Shown here: in pieces, positions 35,161 through 45,544 of the stretch
How the letters are laid out: each line of letters opens with the position of its first letter
How positions within the stretch are numbered: position 1 is the first letter of the stretch
Assembly: GCF_964026565.1 (NCBI RefSeq)
Contig: NZ_OZ032162.1
Location: 372,001 to 436,000 of the forward strand
Direction: 5' to 3'
Length of the DNA stretch: 64,000 nt
Origin: Rickettsia endosymbiont of Ceutorhynchus obstrictus
GTDB taxonomy: Bacteria > Pseudomonadota > Alphaproteobacteria > Rickettsiales > Rickettsiaceae
Notes under the pieces: generated by a model
The model's database searches: none
What the model was told of the DNA's origin: nothing
Seen by the model: only the letters and a program-made list of their open reading frames with translations
Made by a program: the position numbers and the translations under genes

Positions 35161-36261
35161 TTAATTAGCTCCCGTATTTTCTTCCTCTTTATTTTCTCCA
35201 AATTTCAGCTCAAGCAAATTAATTGAACCGATATTTATTCCTTTATCGGAAAATTCTATATCAAATTTTGCTTTTTCAATTTTATTATATGATATATTTA
35301 CTTCAGCTACCGTATCAGGATTTATAACGGGAGGCTCTAAAGCCGAAGATTCTGATGAGGTCGTACTAACGGCTTTTGCTATAATTGCTTTAATAATTTT
35401 TTTAGAAAGAATAATATTATTTGGCACTAACTTATCAATAATAGTATGATAATTTTCAAGTTCTAAAGATAGTTTACCCTGCGGTAGTCTACCGGTAAAA
35501 AACTGTAACCCTCCTTTTAAATCAATTTTTGAATCATTATCGCAAGTAAAAATAAGGCGTTCTATAGTAAAATTATTTAAAGTAGTTGCTTCATTATTAT
35601 CCTGAACAAATTTTAAAGAGGTAGCTAAATCTAGACTAGCATTTTTAAAATTAAGGTGATTTTCCGGCGAATCATAATCTACGTTAAGTGATAAAAAGAT
35701 ATTCTCACCTTCTAAATTATTTGTTTTTCTTAATAAAAAACCTGAATTTTTAATATTAAAAATTTCTTGATCTTGACCATGATCTTGCTTAAATACCGAT
35801 AATAGTTTATTACTTAATTGAATAGATTTAGTAATAGATTTTAAATCATCATCTTTAGCTATTTTATATAAAGGCTTATTCAGTTTGACTGTGCCTTTTA
35901 TATCTTCATCTCCGCGCATTAGATAATCTAATGATTTATCGCCGTAATTCTCAATTTTCTTTATATAAGGCCCTAAATCAATAGTCGCTTTTTTAACGCT
36001 AAAATCCACGGTTAAAGTAATATTTTTACCGGAGAATTCCTTAGAATTCACATGATCGATAAGCTTTACTTTTGGTTCGGTTATAAGTATTTTCCAATTA
36101 AAGGGATAGCCGGAAATTTTAATATTATCATAAGATATTTTAATATTATCCGACTCGGAATTTTTAATTAAATTTACCACATTATCCTTTATGGTATAGG
36201 CAATCGCAAACCATATTACGGTAAAAATTAAAAAGGTAAAAAGAAGAGCTTTACGTATCAC
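35161..36261 (-). CDS. DUF2125-like exported or membrane-anchored protein
   Basis: The 366-residue protein begins with one hydrophobic segment ('[20 protein letters not shown]', about residues 5-24) and then '[16 protein letters not shown]', the opening pattern of the DUF2125 family of alphaproteobacteria. The remainder is beta-rich, as in large periplasmic lipid-transfer or AsmA-like repeats, and should face the periplasm. It lies 12 bases after fdx on the same strand and is probably the last gene of the hscB-hscA-fdx operon. Function unknown. Confidence 0.65.
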   Translation of the reverse strand: MIRKALLFTFLIFTVIWFAIAYTIKDNVVNLIKNSESDNIKISYDNIKISGYPFNWKILITEPKVKLIDHVNSKEFSGKNITLTVDFSVKKATIDLGPYIKKIENYGDKSLDYLMRGDEDIKGTVKLNKPLYKIAKDDDLKSITKSIQLSNKLLSVFKQDHGQDQEIFNIKNSGFLLRKTNNLEGENIFLSLNVDYDSPENHLNFKNASLDLATSLKFVQDNNEATTLNNFTIERLIFTCDNDSKIDLKGGLQFFTGRLPQGKLSLELENYHTIIDKLVPNNIILSKKIIKAIIAKAVSTTSSESSALEPPVINPDTVAEVNISYNKIEKAKFDIEFSDKGINIGSINLLELKFGENKEEENTGAN

Positions 36262-36273
36262 GGCTTAAATCCA

Positions 36274-36606
36274 TTATAATTTGATATTACGGGTAGCAGA
36301 AGGAAGACGAACTTTTATACCGTCAAGTTCTTCGGTTATAATAATCTGACACCCTAATCTAGAAGTATCCGTAAGACCAAAAGCTAAGTCAAGCATATCT
36401 TCTTCTGCTTCGGAAGGTTTTTTTAATTTGTGGTAAAATTCTTCATCAAGGATAACGTGGCAAGTAGCACATGCTAAGGAACCTTCACAAGCTCCTTCAA
36501 GGTCAATGCCGTTTTGATGGGCAATTTCCAGGATTGAAAGCCCCAGCGGTGCCTCTACTATTTTTTCTGCTCCGCTATTATCTGTAATAAAAATTACTTT
36601 TGGCAT
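36274..36606 (-). CDS. fdx: 2Fe-2S ferredoxin, adrenodoxin type
   Basis: The four cluster ligands are Cys40, Cys46, Cys49 and Cys86 ('[16 protein letters not shown]' and 'SRLGCQIII'), the CX5CX2C...C pattern of vertebrate/ISC-type ferredoxins. The length (110 residues) is standard. It supplies electrons for Fe-S cluster assembly and lies downstream of hscB and hscA on the same strand, the usual ISC operon order, though an RPE-filled spacer of 370 bases now separates it from hscA. Confidence 0.93.
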   Translation of the reverse strand: MPKVIFITDNSGAEKIVEAPLGLSILEIAHQNGIDLEGACEGSLACATCHVILDEEFYHKLKKPSEAEEDMLDLAFGLTDTSRLGCQIIITEELDGIKVRLPSATRNIKL

Positions 36607-36654
36607 TATTATGGTTCCTTTTTATATTTAATTTGATTGATATTTTGACCATTT

Positions 36655-36960
36655 TTACAACGCATTCCGGTGTCACGCCGTGGCTTGTACCTGCGTTGCC
36701 CGCATGGATCGAAAATTGCTATATTTTGGGTATTCTTTAAAAGTACCGCGATGTCATGCCGTGGCTTGACCACGGCATCCAGTCAGGCTTTTTAATTTTT
36801 TCTGGATACCGTGGTCAAGCCACGGTATGACAAGTTTTAAGCGATTTTAACCATCCATGCAACAAAACCGGTCAAGCCACGGTATGACACCATACCGTAA
36901 TCCATAATACGATAATTACGTTCTACACAACAACGCTTTTGCGGGAATGACATACTGTCT
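36655..36960. repeat. RPE-rich spacer between hscA and fdx
   Basis: Several palindromes of the 'GTCATGCCGTGGCTTGACCA ... TGGTCAAGCCACGGTATGAC' kind occur, typical of mobile rickettsial repeats. They lie inside the presumed hsc-fdx operon and could form strong hairpins in the mRNA. Confidence 0.75.
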
Positions 36961-36976
36961 TTAATATTCCAACCTT

Positions 36977-38722
36977 TTAACGAAATCTGAGCCTTTGCGC
37001 AATAAAATCTTTTGCAATAAATTCAAAATTTTTGGTTAATTTTATAATTAATTCACGATCTTTTAAAGCTATTGCGTTTTTTAAATCTTTCATTGCCTGA
37101 TATATTTTTTGTATTTCATTTTCTGATAGCAAATCCGGTAGTTCTTTAATAGTATTTTCTACGCTAAAAATTAAAGATTCCGTATTAATTATCGTTTCTT
37201 GTAATAACCTAGTAGTATAGTCGTTTGCAGCATTTTTATAAGCATTTTCTAACGATTTAGTAATTTCTTCTTCATTTAAACCGTGAGTCGGTTTTACCTC
37301 TATAGCATGCGACTTGCCGCTAGTTTTTTCAAGTGCCGAAACCGATAATATCCCGTCGGCATCGATAGCAAAAGTTACTTCTACACGAATGCCGCCCGCC
37401 TTCATTAGCGGCAAATTAGTTAACTCAAATCTAGCAAGCGAGCGGCAATCTGCTACCGTTTCTCTCTCTCCTTGCAAAATATGAAATTGAATACCGGTTT
37501 GATTATCTGCATAGCTAGTGAATTCCTTAGTTATCGACATAGGTAACGGGCTATTTCGTAGGATAATTTTCTCAACTAATCCGCCGTATAACTCCATGCC
37601 GAGCGACAGCGGCACGACGTCGATTAATAAAGAATTTATACCTGCGGAAGTTAAATTTTCTGCCTGCAGAGCGGCGCCGAATACTACGGCTTTATCGGGA
37701 TCGATGTCAGAAAAAATATTAATCGCAAATACTTCTTTTAGCTTATTAGTAATTAACGGAATGCGAGTCGTGCCGCCTACTAAAATAATTCCGTCAATAT
37801 TGGGATTTTCTGCTTCTAGTAATGTATCTTTTACTATAGTAATCGTTCTCTCTATTAACGAAAAAATTAATTGCTCAAAAGTTTGTCTATTTAATGATAA
37901 AATACCTCTATTAAAATCATTTTGATAAGATAATATTTCCTTAGCCTCTTTTGCCGCCTTCAAGATTTGCTCCGAATACGGTACATTAAATTTATTACAA
38001 AAATATTCAGCAATTAAATTATCGATATCGTCACCGCCGAGCATATTATCGCCGCCGGTAGCAATAACCTGAAAAACACCTTCTTGCATATTAAGAATCG
38101 ATACGTCAAAAGTTCCTCCTCCCAAATCATATATAAGATAGCAACCGCTTTGTTTTTTATTTAGTCCGTAAGCATAAGCGGCAGCGGTCGGCTCGGCGAT
38201 TAATCTAAGAACTTCTAAACCGGCTATTTTAGCAGCCCACATAACTTCGCCTCTTGCCGCATCGTTAAAATGCGCGGGGACGGTTATTACGACCTTGGTA
38301 ATTTCAGTCATTAACTCTTTTTCTGCTTGCTGTTTTAGATACGTAAAGATTTTGGCGGCAATATCGGCAATAGTCATTAGCTGCCCGGCGAAATCTAGTT
38401 TAAGCTCTTTGCTATCTACATCAATATAATCTTTAATCAGCGAAAAAAGTACTGCATTATTTAATATTTCTTTAAATGACTTGCCGAATAATCTTTTAAT
38501 TGAGCGAATCCCTTTATTACTGCCTATAATAAAATTTTCATTCTTAAATTCTATAGTCGAAGGGATTAGTTCCTGATTATTTTCGGTCTTGATAATTTTG
38601 GTTATTCCACCGTTTGAAACAGCGATTAACGAATTAGTCGTACCGAAATCAATACCGACGGCAATTTGCTTGTCATTTTCATGAATAGACGAGTCCGGTT
38701 CTTGAATCTCTATTATTTGCAT
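36977..38722 (-). CDS. hscA: Fe-S cluster assembly Hsp70-type chaperone HscA
   Basis: The protein has Hsp70 signatures: '[17 protein letters not shown]' near the N-terminus, '[17 protein letters not shown]' and '[17 protein letters not shown]', then a substrate-binding domain ('[13 protein letters not shown]'). At 581 residues it is shorter than DnaK (about 630) and matches rickettsial HscA. It helps release clusters from the IscU scaffold with HscB. The start overlaps the hscB 3' end by ten bases, so the two are translationally coupled. Confidence 0.93.
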   Translation of the reverse strand: MQIIEIQEPDSSIHENDKQIAVGIDFGTTNSLIAVSNGGITKIIKTENNQELIPSTIEFKNENFIIGSNKGIRSIKRLFGKSFKEILNNAVLFSLIKDYIDVDSKELKLDFAGQLMTIADIAAKIFTYLKQQAEKELMTEITKVVITVPAHFNDAARGEVMWAAKIAGLEVLRLIAEPTAAAYAYGLNKKQSGCYLIYDLGGGTFDVSILNMQEGVFQVIATGGDNMLGGDDIDNLIAEYFCNKFNVPYSEQILKAAKEAKEILSYQNDFNRGILSLNRQTFEQLIFSLIERTITIVKDTLLEAENPNIDGIILVGGTTRIPLITNKLKEVFAINIFSDIDPDKAVVFGAALQAENLTSAGINSLLIDVVPLSLGMELYGGLVEKIILRNSPLPMSITKEFTSYADNQTGIQFHILQGERETVADCRSLARFELTNLPLMKAGGIRVEVTFAIDADGILSVSALEKTSGKSHAIEVKPTHGLNEEEITKSLENAYKNAANDYTTRLLQETIINTESLIFSVENTIKELPDLLSENEIQKIYQAMKDLKNAIALKDRELIIKLTKNFEFIAKDFIAQRLRFR

Positions 38723-39213
38723 AATTTCATTTTATCTTGAAGATTAGTAAGTAAAGTTTTAAAATATTTAAGCTTGATAGTTATATCGCTTGCTTCCCTT
38801 AAATTTTGTTTTTGAAAAGCTTTAATTAACTGCTCAATTTCACTAATTTGCATTAATTTGTATTTATTATATATTTTTTCTAAAACGACAAATTCTTCCG
38901 TATTTTCTATGATTTCCAGCTCATCCCAAAACATGCTTAACTCCGCGCTACTTAGCCTTTTACGTGCCTCTTCGTCATTTAAATCTATATTGTTTAAGCT
39001 AAGCAGATATTCTGCGCGCTTTAGCTCGTCTTTAAGCGCGCCGTAAGCCTTATTTAACTCCATAGAAATAACAAGCTTACTCTGTTTTTCATCGATATTT
39101 TTTGCTCTATCGGGATGGTATTTTGCTTGCATAGCGAAATATTGCTTTTCTAATATTTTTAAATCAATATCATAAGCTTTTTTGATGCCTAGCAATTCAA
39201 AGTAATTTTGCAT
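38713..39213 (-). CDS. hscB: J-domain co-chaperone HscB
   Basis: A J domain at residues about 1-75 contains '[15 protein letters not shown]' with the essential His-Pro-Asp tripeptide. The C-terminal helical bundle ('LRASD'-like '[18 protein letters not shown]') is the IscU-binding part. The length (166 residues) is normal. It stimulates HscA ATPase and delivers IscU. It is the first gene of the operon in this window, divergent from rnhB with a 50-base AT-rich spacer that should carry both promoters. Confidence 0.92.
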   Translation of the reverse strand: MQNYFELLGIKKAYDIDLKILEKQYFAMQAKYHPDRAKNIDEKQSKLVISMELNKAYGALKDELKRAEYLLSLNNIDLNDEEARKRLSSAELSMFWDELEIIENTEEFVVLEKIYNKYKLMQISEIEQLIKAFQKQNLREASDITIKLKYFKTLLTNLQDKMKLCK

Positions 39214-39265
39214 TTTTTCACTTTATTTTTGTATATTATACATTAAAAACTAAAAAGAAACAATT

Positions 39266-39943
39266 ATGGAAAAAGACATACTGCACTTCGAGAAAAAATA
39301 TAACCCGCTTATCATAGCCGGAGTAGATGAAGCGGGTAGAGGTCCCCTTGCCGGACCGGTGGTAGCTAGTGCCGTAATAATAGATCAAACAAATATTATA
39401 GCCGGTATTAAAGATTCCAAAAAACTTAGTTTTAACAAAAGAGAATTTTTATACAAACAAATTACCGAGAATTATATTTGGGCGGTTGCTATAGTATCCC
39501 ATCTAGAGATAGATGAAATTAATATTCTTGAAGCTACAAAAAAAGCTTGCATAGAAGCAGTCGAAAAACTTGGTACTAGCCCCGATATAGTATTAGTTGA
39601 CGGTAATATGAAATTTTTCGACGAACGATTTATTAGTATTATTGACGGTGATAATTTATCCTTATCAATTTCCGCCGCATCCATTATAGCCAAAGTAACC
39701 AGAGATCGTTTAATGCTAAAGCTTAGCGTCGAATTTCCGGAATATAATTGGCATAAAAATTTCGGTTACGGTACTAAAGAGCATATAAACGCCATAAATT
39801 TATACGGTCAGTCGCCGTATCATCGCAGAAGTTTTAAAGTAAAAATATCTACTAAGCCTGGAGAAAAATTAATAGAGAAATTATCAGGTAAAGCTACTGT
39901 ACACATGTCTACCGATTCTATAATGAAGTTAACTAGATCATGA
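39266..39943 (+). CDS. rnhB: Ribonuclease HII
   Basis: The RNase HII signature 'IAGVDEAGRGPLAGPVVASA' carries catalytic Asp21 and Glu22; further acidic residues lie in 'DIVLVDGNMKF' and 'SISAASIIAKVTRDRLM'. The core ends at 'YGQSPYHRRSFK', where most homologues end. Here about 30 extra residues follow ('GEKLIEKLSGKATVHMSTD'), making 225 rather than about 193, a minor extension of unknown effect. The enzyme removes RNA from DNA-RNA hybrids, including single ribonucleotides. Confidence 0.93.
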   Translation: MEKDILHFEKKYNPLIIAGVDEAGRGPLAGPVVASAVIIDQTNIIAGIKDSKKLSFNKREFLYKQITENYIWAVAIVSHLEIDEINILEATKKACIEAVEKLGTSPDIVLVDGNMKFFDERFISIIDGDNLSLSISAASIIAKVTRDRLMLKLSVEFPEYNWHKNFGYGTKEHINAINLYGQSPYHRRSFKVKISTKPGEKLIEKLSGKATVHMSTDSIMKLTRS

Positions 39944-39960
39944 TTTTAATAAATAACGCG

Positions 39961-39999
39961 AACTATGGATAAGTTTTTAAGCTAAAACTTATCCATAGT
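39961..39999. repeat. Perfect hairpin repeat, copy 1
   Basis: AACTATGGATAAGTTTT and its complement flank a short loop (TAAGCT), followed by GGGGTTAA. The same element at 58213-58252 has a T-A pair where this has a G-C pair, so pairing is conserved. The remaining spacer up to the tRNA holds an RPE-like stretch (about 40030-40145) and nothing coding. Confidence 0.75.
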
Positions 40000-40243
40000 T
40001 GGGGTTAAATAGTAATATACTTCTTGCATAACTCTACTTCTAAGATAATTTGTACGTTAATCCTAGTTCCTCACCCTCACGTACTTTAAGTATGGTGCGG
40101 TTCACAGTTTCAGGTTTCCTTCAAATTCCTCTTTGTAAGCAATAAAAGTTATCGAATCATATAAATCATCTAGACAAATATAGATTAATCAATTATAAGA
40201 ATTTAAACCATGTTCTATATGCTAACAATTCATTCAAACAAAT

Positions 40244-40319
40244 GGCCGAATAGCTCAGTTGGTAGAGCAAAGGACTGAAAATCCTTGTGTCGCTGGTTCA
40301 ATTCCAGCTTCGGCCACCA
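40244..40319 (+). tRNA. tRNA-Phe (GAA)
   Basis: A complete cloverleaf is visible: acceptor GGCCGAA/TTCGGCC, D arm GCTCAGTTGGTAGAGC, anticodon stem GGA/TCC around loop CTGAAAA (anticodon GAA), T arm CTGGTTCAATTCCAG, and an encoded CCA end. Confidence 0.96.
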
Positions 40320-40381
40320 CTTCTATATTAAATTTCCTTTAGGTTTTATGGTAGGTATACTGTTTGTATTTCGGAAATTGG

Positions 40382-40453
40382 ATTTTATTTTGAGGGGCGA
40401 GTACACGAAGCTTATACTTAATAAGTGAGTACGCAAGTCCCCGATAAAATGAA
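40382..40453. repeat. RPE overlapping the lpxD start
   Basis: Imperfect inverted arms (ATTTTATTTTGAGGGGCGAG and the complement in GCAAGTCCCCGATAAAAT) surround the motif CGAAGCTTATACTTAATAAG, a layout shared with other RPEs in this window. It covers the GTG that could start lpxD. Confidence 0.6.
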
Positions 40454-41513
40454 AAAACAATTTTTGAAAGATGAACAGTATAATCGTTTTTATAAAAACC
40501 TAGGTCCCCATAAATTATCGGCAATTATTGAATTTTTGCAAGATAGTATAGAAGCGCCTGAAGTCAATTATGACGATATAATTATTCATGATATAAAAAT
40601 CCTTGAAGAAGCTTCCCCCTGTGATATTACTTTTTTAAGTAACCCTAAATATGCAAGTTTGCTAAAAAATACTAAGGCTGCGGTTGCAATAATTCCCAAA
40701 GATTTTGCTGAAGAAGTCAATGATCAAACCATTTTATTAAAAGCTCAAAATTCATATTTTGCTTACGGCAAGTTAATTGATTTTTTTTATAGCCCGGTAA
40801 AATCTCGCTCGCCGAAAATAATGAAATCGGCATATGTTGCAGATTCAGCAATTATCGGCAAGAATTGTTATATAGGTCATAATGTTATTATTGAAGATAA
40901 TGTTGTTATAGGCGATAATAGCGTAATAGAAGCCGGGACTTTTATAGGGGGCGGTGTAATAATCGGTAAAAACGCTTTAATATATTCAAATGTTTCGATA
41001 ACTTATAGCATTATCGGCGATGATGCGGTAATCTTATCGGGGGCGCGAATCGGTCAAGACGGCTTTGGCTTTGCTACCGAGAAGGGAGTACATTATAAAA
41101 TATTTCATACCGGAATAGTTAGAATCGGTAATAATGTTGAAATAGGCGCTAATACTACTATCGATAGAGGTTCGATAATTGATACGATAATAGAAGATTT
41201 ATGCCGTATAGATAATTTAGTACAGATTGGGCATTGCGTAAAAATAGGCAAAGGATCGATTATTGTGGCGCAGGTAGGAATAGCCGGCAGTAGCGTAATC
41301 GGTCAATATTGCGCCCTTGGCGGACAAGTCGGTGTCGCCGGTCACTTAACGATAGGCGATAAGGTGCAGATAGCGGGGCAGAGCGGCGTAATTCAAAATA
41401 TAGAATCCGGTCGCATTGTCGCCGGATCTCCGACGGTATCAATGAGAGATTGGCATAAACAAGCGATAATTATGAAACAATTAACAGAGCCTAAAAAAGA
41501 GAGAGTTAAATAA
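40449..41513 (+). CDS. lpxD: UDP-3-O-acylglucosamine N-acyltransferase
   Basis: The N-terminal LpxD domain ('[20 protein letters not shown]') precedes a left-handed beta-helix of hexapeptide repeats ('[20 protein letters not shown]'), with '[19 protein letters not shown]' and '[14 protein letters not shown]' carrying the conserved catalytic-site histidines. It adds the second acyl chain in lipid A synthesis. I place the start at ATG 40449; the upstream GTG at 40425 lies in an RPE. Neither has a good ribosome binding site. The stop overlaps the fabZ start (TAATG), so the two are coupled. Confidence 0.93.
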   Translation: MKKQFLKDEQYNRFYKNLGPHKLSAIIEFLQDSIEAPEVNYDDIIIHDIKILEEASPCDITFLSNPKYASLLKNTKAAVAIIPKDFAEEVNDQTILLKAQNSYFAYGKLIDFFYSPVKSRSPKIMKSAYVADSAIIGKNCYIGHNVIIEDNVVIGDNSVIEAGTFIGGGVIIGKNALIYSNVSITYSIIGDDAVILSGARIGQDGFGFATEKGVHYKIFHTGIVRIGNNVEIGANTTIDRGSIIDTIIEDLCRIDNLVQIGHCVKIGKGSIIVAQVGIAGSSVIGQYCALGGQVGVAGHLTIGDKVQIAGQSGVIQNIESGRIVAGSPTVSMRDWHKQAIIMKQLTEPKKERVK

Positions 41514-41956
41514 TGACTATTGAGATTGTCGAAATTATGTCGATGCTACCGCATCGTTATCCTTTTTTGTTGATAGATAGAGTAAAGGGATTTGAGCTTG
41601 GTAAGTCAATTACCGGTATTAAAAATATTACGTTTAACGAACCGCAATTTATGGGACATTTTCCGACAAAACCGGTTATGCCGGGTGTTCTAATAATTGA
41701 AGCTATGGCGCAGCTAGCAGCTATTTTAGTAGCAAAATCTTTAGATTCAACTAAAGATAAAGAAGTTTTTTTAATGGCTATTGAAGATTCTAAATTCCGG
41801 AAAATTGTTCAGCCCGGCGATACCATGCATATTTATGCGCAGATTGACCAACAACGGGGAACGGTGTGGAAGTTCTATAGTAAAGTCACGGTTGACGGGG
41901 AGCTAGTCGCCGAAAGCAAATTTACCGCAATGGTTAGATCAAACCAGTTAAGTTAG
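41513..41956 (+). CDS. fabZ: 3-hydroxyacyl-ACP dehydratase FabZ
   Basis: The hot-dog-fold enzyme shows '[13 protein letters not shown]' and the catalytic segment '[20 protein letters not shown]' with His49 and Glu63. The length (147 residues) is standard. It dehydrates beta-hydroxyacyl-ACP in fatty-acid elongation and competes with LpxA for hydroxyacyl-ACP, consistent with its usual place between lpxD and lpxA. Confidence 0.95.
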   Translation: MTIEIVEIMSMLPHRYPFLLIDRVKGFELGKSITGIKNITFNEPQFMGHFPTKPVMPGVLIIEAMAQLAAILVAKSLDSTKDKEVFLMAIEDSKFRKIVQPGDTMHIYAQIDQQRGTVWKFYSKVTVDGELVAESKFTAMVRSNQLS

Positions 41957-41984
41957 CTAAAAATGAAGTAAGAAAAAATGATAA

Positions 41985-42490
41985 CTAAAGGCTCACCGAT
42001 GTTATTCCTGTGTGGCATTGGCGTTGTTGCATGGCTCGAATTTTCGATGTCCTTTTAGCTAAAGGCGGGAATCCAGAAAAGTATTTAAGCGAATTATATA
42101 GTAAATTTTTATATAAGTTTGTTTATTTTTAGTATTTTTTCTAGATTCCCGCTTTCGCGGGAATGACATACGGCACTTTTTTAGAGCCATGCAATAACGC
42201 CTGTGGCCAATTGCCCGCGTGGATCAAAAGCGTTGCAAAAAACACCGTCATTGCGAGGAGGCACATCGTGCCGACGCGGCAATCAAGTATAAACATATTT
42301 TTATGCTAAACTAGTTTAGCATTCTAATTAAATCCCTCATTACATTCGGGATAGCCTGGATTGCCACGCTGCTTGCAGCGGCTCGCAATGACGTAGAGTT
42401 TTCGAGCCATGCAACAATGCCTTCTCGCAATGACGGCTTACGTTTTTGCTCCTTAAATTGACACTCATGAGCGAAGGCGGGAATGACATT
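41985..42490. repeat. RPE cluster between fabZ and lpxA
   Basis: More than 500 bases hold several degenerate palindromes: the 'GTTGCATGGCTCGAATTTTC' type, 'GATTCCCGCTTTCGCGGGAA' and a copy of the CATTACATTCGGGATAGCCT element also at 34970. It splits the compact fabZ-lpxA pair; no gene is visible. Confidence 0.75.
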
Positions 42491-42523
42491 TTGGGGCGTT
42501 ATAACTCTTAAAATAGGTTAGTA

Positions 42524-43324
42524 GTGGTAATATCTAATATACATCCTACCGCAATAGTCGCTAAAACAGCATCTCTTGGTAAGAATGTAAAAATCGGTCC
42601 TTACTGTATTGTCGGACCGGAAGTAATGCTTGCCGATAATGTAGAATTAAAATCTCATATAGTGATTGAAGGGATAACTAAAATCGGTGCAAATACGGTT
42701 ATTTACCCTTTTGCATCTCTCGGTCAACCTCCTCAAATTTTAAAATATGCCCAAGAAAAATCAGAAACAATTATAGGCGTTAATAATGTTATTCGTGAGT
42801 ATGTCACTATCCAGGCGGGTAGTAAAGACGGGGGAATGGTCACATCGGTAGGCGATAATTGTTTGTTTATGGTAGGTGTTCATATCGGTCATGATTGCCG
42901 AGTCGGTAATAATGTGGTATTTGCGAATTACGTAAGTTTAGCCGGGCATGTTAAGGTCGGTGATTATGCAATAATCGGCGGGCTTTCTGCAGTTCTTCAG
43001 CATGTGCGAATCGGTGCGCATTCGATGATAGGGGGCATATCGGCGGTAGTTGAGGATTTAATACCTTTCGGGCTTGCTAGCAGTGAAAGAGCAACGCTTG
43101 AAGGCATGAATTTAGTTGGAATGAAAAGACGGGGTTTTGAAAAAGAAGAAACTTTAAGAGCAATAAAAGCACTTGAAGAAATTTTTTCCGGTGAAGGAAT
43201 ATTTACCGATAGAGTTAAAAAAGTCTCGGAGAAATATAAAAACAACTCCATCGTGCAGCAAATTATTGAGTTTATTAATCAAGATAGTACCAGAGCTTTT
43301 TGTTTTCCTAGGAAGAAAAATTAA
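42524..43324 (+). CDS. lpxA: UDP-N-acetylglucosamine acyltransferase
   Basis: A hexapeptide-repeat beta-helix starts with 'IHPTAIVAKTASLGKNVKIG' and includes 'LKSHIVIEGITKIG', 'YVTIQAG' and 'MVGVHIGHDCRVGNNV' around the catalytic histidine, followed by the LpxA-type helical C-terminus ('FGLASSERATLEGMNLVGMK'). The length (266 residues) is normal. It carries out the first step of lipid A synthesis. The start is GTG, with an AGGTTA ribosome binding site close upstream. Confidence 0.94.
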   Translation: MVISNIHPTAIVAKTASLGKNVKIGPYCIVGPEVMLADNVELKSHIVIEGITKIGANTVIYPFASLGQPPQILKYAQEKSETIIGVNNVIREYVTIQAGSKDGGMVTSVGDNCLFMVGVHIGHDCRVGNNVVFANYVSLAGHVKVGDYAIIGGLSAVLQHVRIGAHSMIGGISAVVEDLIPFGLASSERATLEGMNLVGMKRRGFEKEETLRAIKALEEIFSGEGIFTDRVKKVSEKYKNNSIVQQIIEFINQDSTRAFCFPRKKN

Positions 43325-43339
43325 TAGAATTACTTAAAA

Positions 43340-43503
43340 GCTAGGTTCTGTGAACAAAATTTAAATTATTTATATTTTAAGGTATTTTTATACGAAAATT
43401 AATAAGATTTTTGCCGGAAGAGCTACTCCTATTTCAAAAAAATCTTATAATTTGTAGTTAAAAATAAAATAGATTAATTTAAATTTTGTTCACAGAACCT
43501 AGC
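43340..43503. repeat. MITE-like element, family 1
   Basis: Ends GCTAGGTTCTGTGAACAAAA and its complement bound 164 bases. The internal stretch GAAAATTAATAAGATTTTTG and TTTCAAAAAAATCTTATAAT recurs in the element at 53942-54103, so these are members of one non-autonomous family. Confidence 0.8.
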
Positions 43504-43582
43504 TAAAGAATCCCTGAAAAAAATAAACAAAACGATTAAAGTATTTCAAAAAATAGAAAATAGAAGTAATTAAAAATAATAT

Positions 43583-43617
43583 TTGACTTTATACGTCAGT
43601 GACGTAATAATATACTC
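43583..43617 (+). promoter_or_regulatory. Promoter and operator of the toxin-antitoxin pair
   Basis: TTGACT (43583-43588) and TAATAA (43605-43610) form a promoter with a 16-base spacer. The perfect dyad TACGTCAGTGACGTA (43592-43606) occupies the spacer, where the HTH antitoxin would repress. The -10 is only seven bases from the ATG, so the message may be leaderless. Confidence 0.6.
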
Positions 43618-43926
43618 ATGGAATATATAGAATCGCCTTTATTTAATAAATTATTAAATTCGTATTTTACAGATGACGAGTATGCAAGTTTTCAATGGCA
43701 TTTAGCACTGTATCCTAAATCAGGCGATATTATACCAGGTAGCGATGGCCTTAGAAAAATAAGATGGACAGCTAAAGGACAAGGTAAGCGTAGCGGCGTT
43801 CGTATTATTTATTACTATAAAAATAAAGAAGAACAAATTTGGTTGTTAACTATTTATGCAAAAAATGAAGCTGACAACATACCGGCTTCTGTTTTAAAGA
43901 AAATTAAAGAGGAATTAGATTTATGA
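43618..43926 (+). CDS. RelE/HigB-family toxin
   Basis: The 102-residue protein has the RelE-like layout: 'SGDIIPGSDGLRKIRW' followed by 'GKRSGVRIIYYYKNKEEQIW' and 'LLTIYAKNEADNIP'. This is typical of HigB-type mRNA interferases that cut messages on the ribosome. The antitoxin gene overlaps its stop by four bases (ATGA). The toxin-first order is that of higBA-type modules. Confidence 0.85.
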   Translation: MEYIESPLFNKLLNSYFTDDEYASFQWHLALYPKSGDIIPGSDGLRKIRWTAKGQGKRSGVRIIYYYKNKEEQIWLLTIYAKNEADNIPASVLKKIKEELDL

Positions 43927-44204
43927 AAGCAAAGAGAAATATTGGAGCAGAAATTTTACAATCTATTCAAGATATAAAAATAGGAAAGGGAAATGTAAAA
44001 AAAATAGAAACAAGAGATGATATAATAGATATTAGAAAACATTTGCACCTTTCTCAAACAGATTTTGCTGTTCTTATGGGAATTAGTGTCCGAACGTTAC
44101 AGGAATGGGAACAAGGAAGGCGTAAACCTAGAGGTCCTGCTATATCCTTATTAAAAATAGCATCTAAACATCCTGAAATCTTTATTAACCATTTTCATAA
44201 TTAA
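43923..44204 (+). CDS. HTH antitoxin, HigA-like
   Basis: The 93-residue protein ends in an XRE helix-turn-helix: 'IRKHLHLSQTDFAVLMGISV' then 'RTLQEWEQGRRKPRGPAISL'. The N-terminal 45 residues should wrap the toxin. It probably represses its own promoter through the palindrome at 43592-43606. Confidence 0.85.
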   Translation: MKAKRNIGAEILQSIQDIKIGKGNVKKIETRDDIIDIRKHLHLSQTDFAVLMGISVRTLQEWEQGRRKPRGPAISLLKIASKHPEIFINHFHN

Positions 44205-44284
44205 GTGTAATAAGGTAAAAAATAAATAATAAATAATAGAAAAGAATAGAAGCAATTAACTAAGCTAAGAAAAGTATATTAGCA

Positions 44285-45439
44285 CTACAAATCCTCCAAA
44301 CTCCATCTTGCTCTTGGACAGAAATTTAAAGGACTGAATAAGTTATTATTAAAACGCTCAAGGCCGGCGTAAGCAATCATTGCCGCATTATCGGTACATA
44401 GCTGAGTAGGGGGGGCTATAAGCTGGTAACCGTACTCTGCTAGCTGCTTTGTAAGTAGTGTGCGTAAATACCCGTTAGCGGCAACTCCGCCGGCAATTAC
44501 TATACTCTTCTGCTCTTCCAAATCGGCTCCGCAAAACTTCGGGGAATTCACGTACTCACCTAGTTTATCTAGGCTGCGCTCGCTCACCCCTTGTTTTACG
44601 TTCCAATTTGAAAGATCATTTGAGTATAATGAGTACTCGGCAATAATTTTCTCATATACTTTGATAGCTTCTAAGGTTTTTATAGTAAGGATTTCTCCGA
44701 TCGTATATTGAAAGCTGGCGGCTATGTCGTTAATTTCCGTTTCCCCTATCTTTTTAAGCTTTATTATTAATGAACGCACAGCGGTTTTAAGACCGGAAAA
44801 AGACATATTACAATCACCGCTATTAATAATCGGCTTCGGTAAAACATATTTATACGGATCGCCGGATTTTGCCCTTTTTTCAATTTCCGCTCCTCCGGGA
44901 AAGGGAAGCCCTAGCATCTTAGCGACCTTGTCAAATGCTTCACCGACCGCGTCGTCGATAGTTTGCCCTAGAATTTTATATTTACCTAAAGCCCTAACTG
45001 CCACAAATTGACAATGTCCTCCTGAAACTAACAAGAGCAAATAAGGATATTTTACGCGGTGGGTTAGCCGAGCGGTCAGAGCGTGACCTTCTAAATGATT
45101 AATTGCAATAAAAGGTTTTTTTAAAACGGTTGCAAGAGCTTTGCCGAACATTGACCCCACTATAACGCCGCCTATTAATCCGGGACCGGAAGTTGCGGCA
45201 ATGGCGTTAAGTTCTGCTAATGTAAGTTTGCTCTCATCTAATACCTGCCTCGTTGCTTTTTCCAAATTAGCTAAATGCGATCTTGCGGCAATCTCCGGCA
45301 CTACTCCTTGAAAAGCTTCATGTTCTTTATTCTGCGAGATAACTATATTAGCAAGAATTTTATGATCCGAGGTAACTATTGCTACTGCCGTATCATCGCA
45401 ACTTGATTCAATGCCTAATATTTTTATTGAATTATCCAA
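44285..45439 (-). CDS. tsaD: tRNA N6-threonylcarbamoyladenosine transferase subunit TsaD
   Basis: The Kae1/TsaD family is identified by '[16 protein letters not shown]', '[14 protein letters not shown]' with the metal-binding histidines, '[15 protein letters not shown]', '[21 protein letters not shown]' (shown in part), 'SFSGLKTAV' and '[13 protein letters not shown]'. It completes t6A at position 37 of ANN-decoding tRNAs. At 384 residues it is about 43 longer than usual because an RPE is inserted in frame just before 'VIAGGVAAN'. The insertion lies in a surface loop between helices, so activity may be preserved. Confidence 0.93.
   Translation of the reverse strand: MDNSIKILGIESSCDDTAVAIVTSDHKILANIVISQNKEHEAFQGVVPEIAARSHLANLEKATRQVLDESKLTLAELNAIAATSGPGLIGGVIVGSMFGKALATVLKKPFIAINHLEGHALTARLTHRVKYPYLLLLVSGGHCQFVAVRALGKYKILGQTIDDAVGEAFDKVAKMLGLPFPGGAEIEKRAKSGDPYKYVLPKPIINSGDCNMSFSGLKTAVRSLIIKLKKIGETEINDIAASFQYTIGEILTIKTLEAIKVYEKIIAEYSLYSNDLSNWNVKQGVSERSLDKLGEYVNSPKFCGADLEEQKSIVIAGGVAANGYLRTLLTKQLAEYGYQLIAPPTQLCTDNAAMIAYAGLERFNNNLFSPLNFCPRARWSLEDL
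44510..44638 (-). repeat. In-frame RPE inside tsaD
   Basis: About 43 residues (268-310) beginning '[13 protein letters not shown]' and ending 'GADLEEQ' have no counterpart in standard TsaD but resemble the peptide encoded by RPE-1 copies in other rickettsial genes ('[11 protein letters not shown]'). Confidence 0.75.
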
Positions 45440-45544
45440 AAAATTTCCTGTTTGGTTATTTTGAACAGTAGAGTATTCCTACTTTCGAGCCATGCAACAT
45501 GCCCCGCCTTTAGCTAGAATGACATTGAGTATTTTGAATATAAC
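45440..45544. repeat. Short RPE fragment upstream of tsaD
   Basis: It carries the 'GAGCCATGCAACATGCCCCG' and 'TTTAGCTAGAATGACATT' motifs shared with other spacers. Confidence 0.55.

Noticed and set aside
37518..37925. Plus-strand frame of 135 codons within hscA
   Set aside because: It is antisense to conserved Hsp70 motifs and has no family resemblance.
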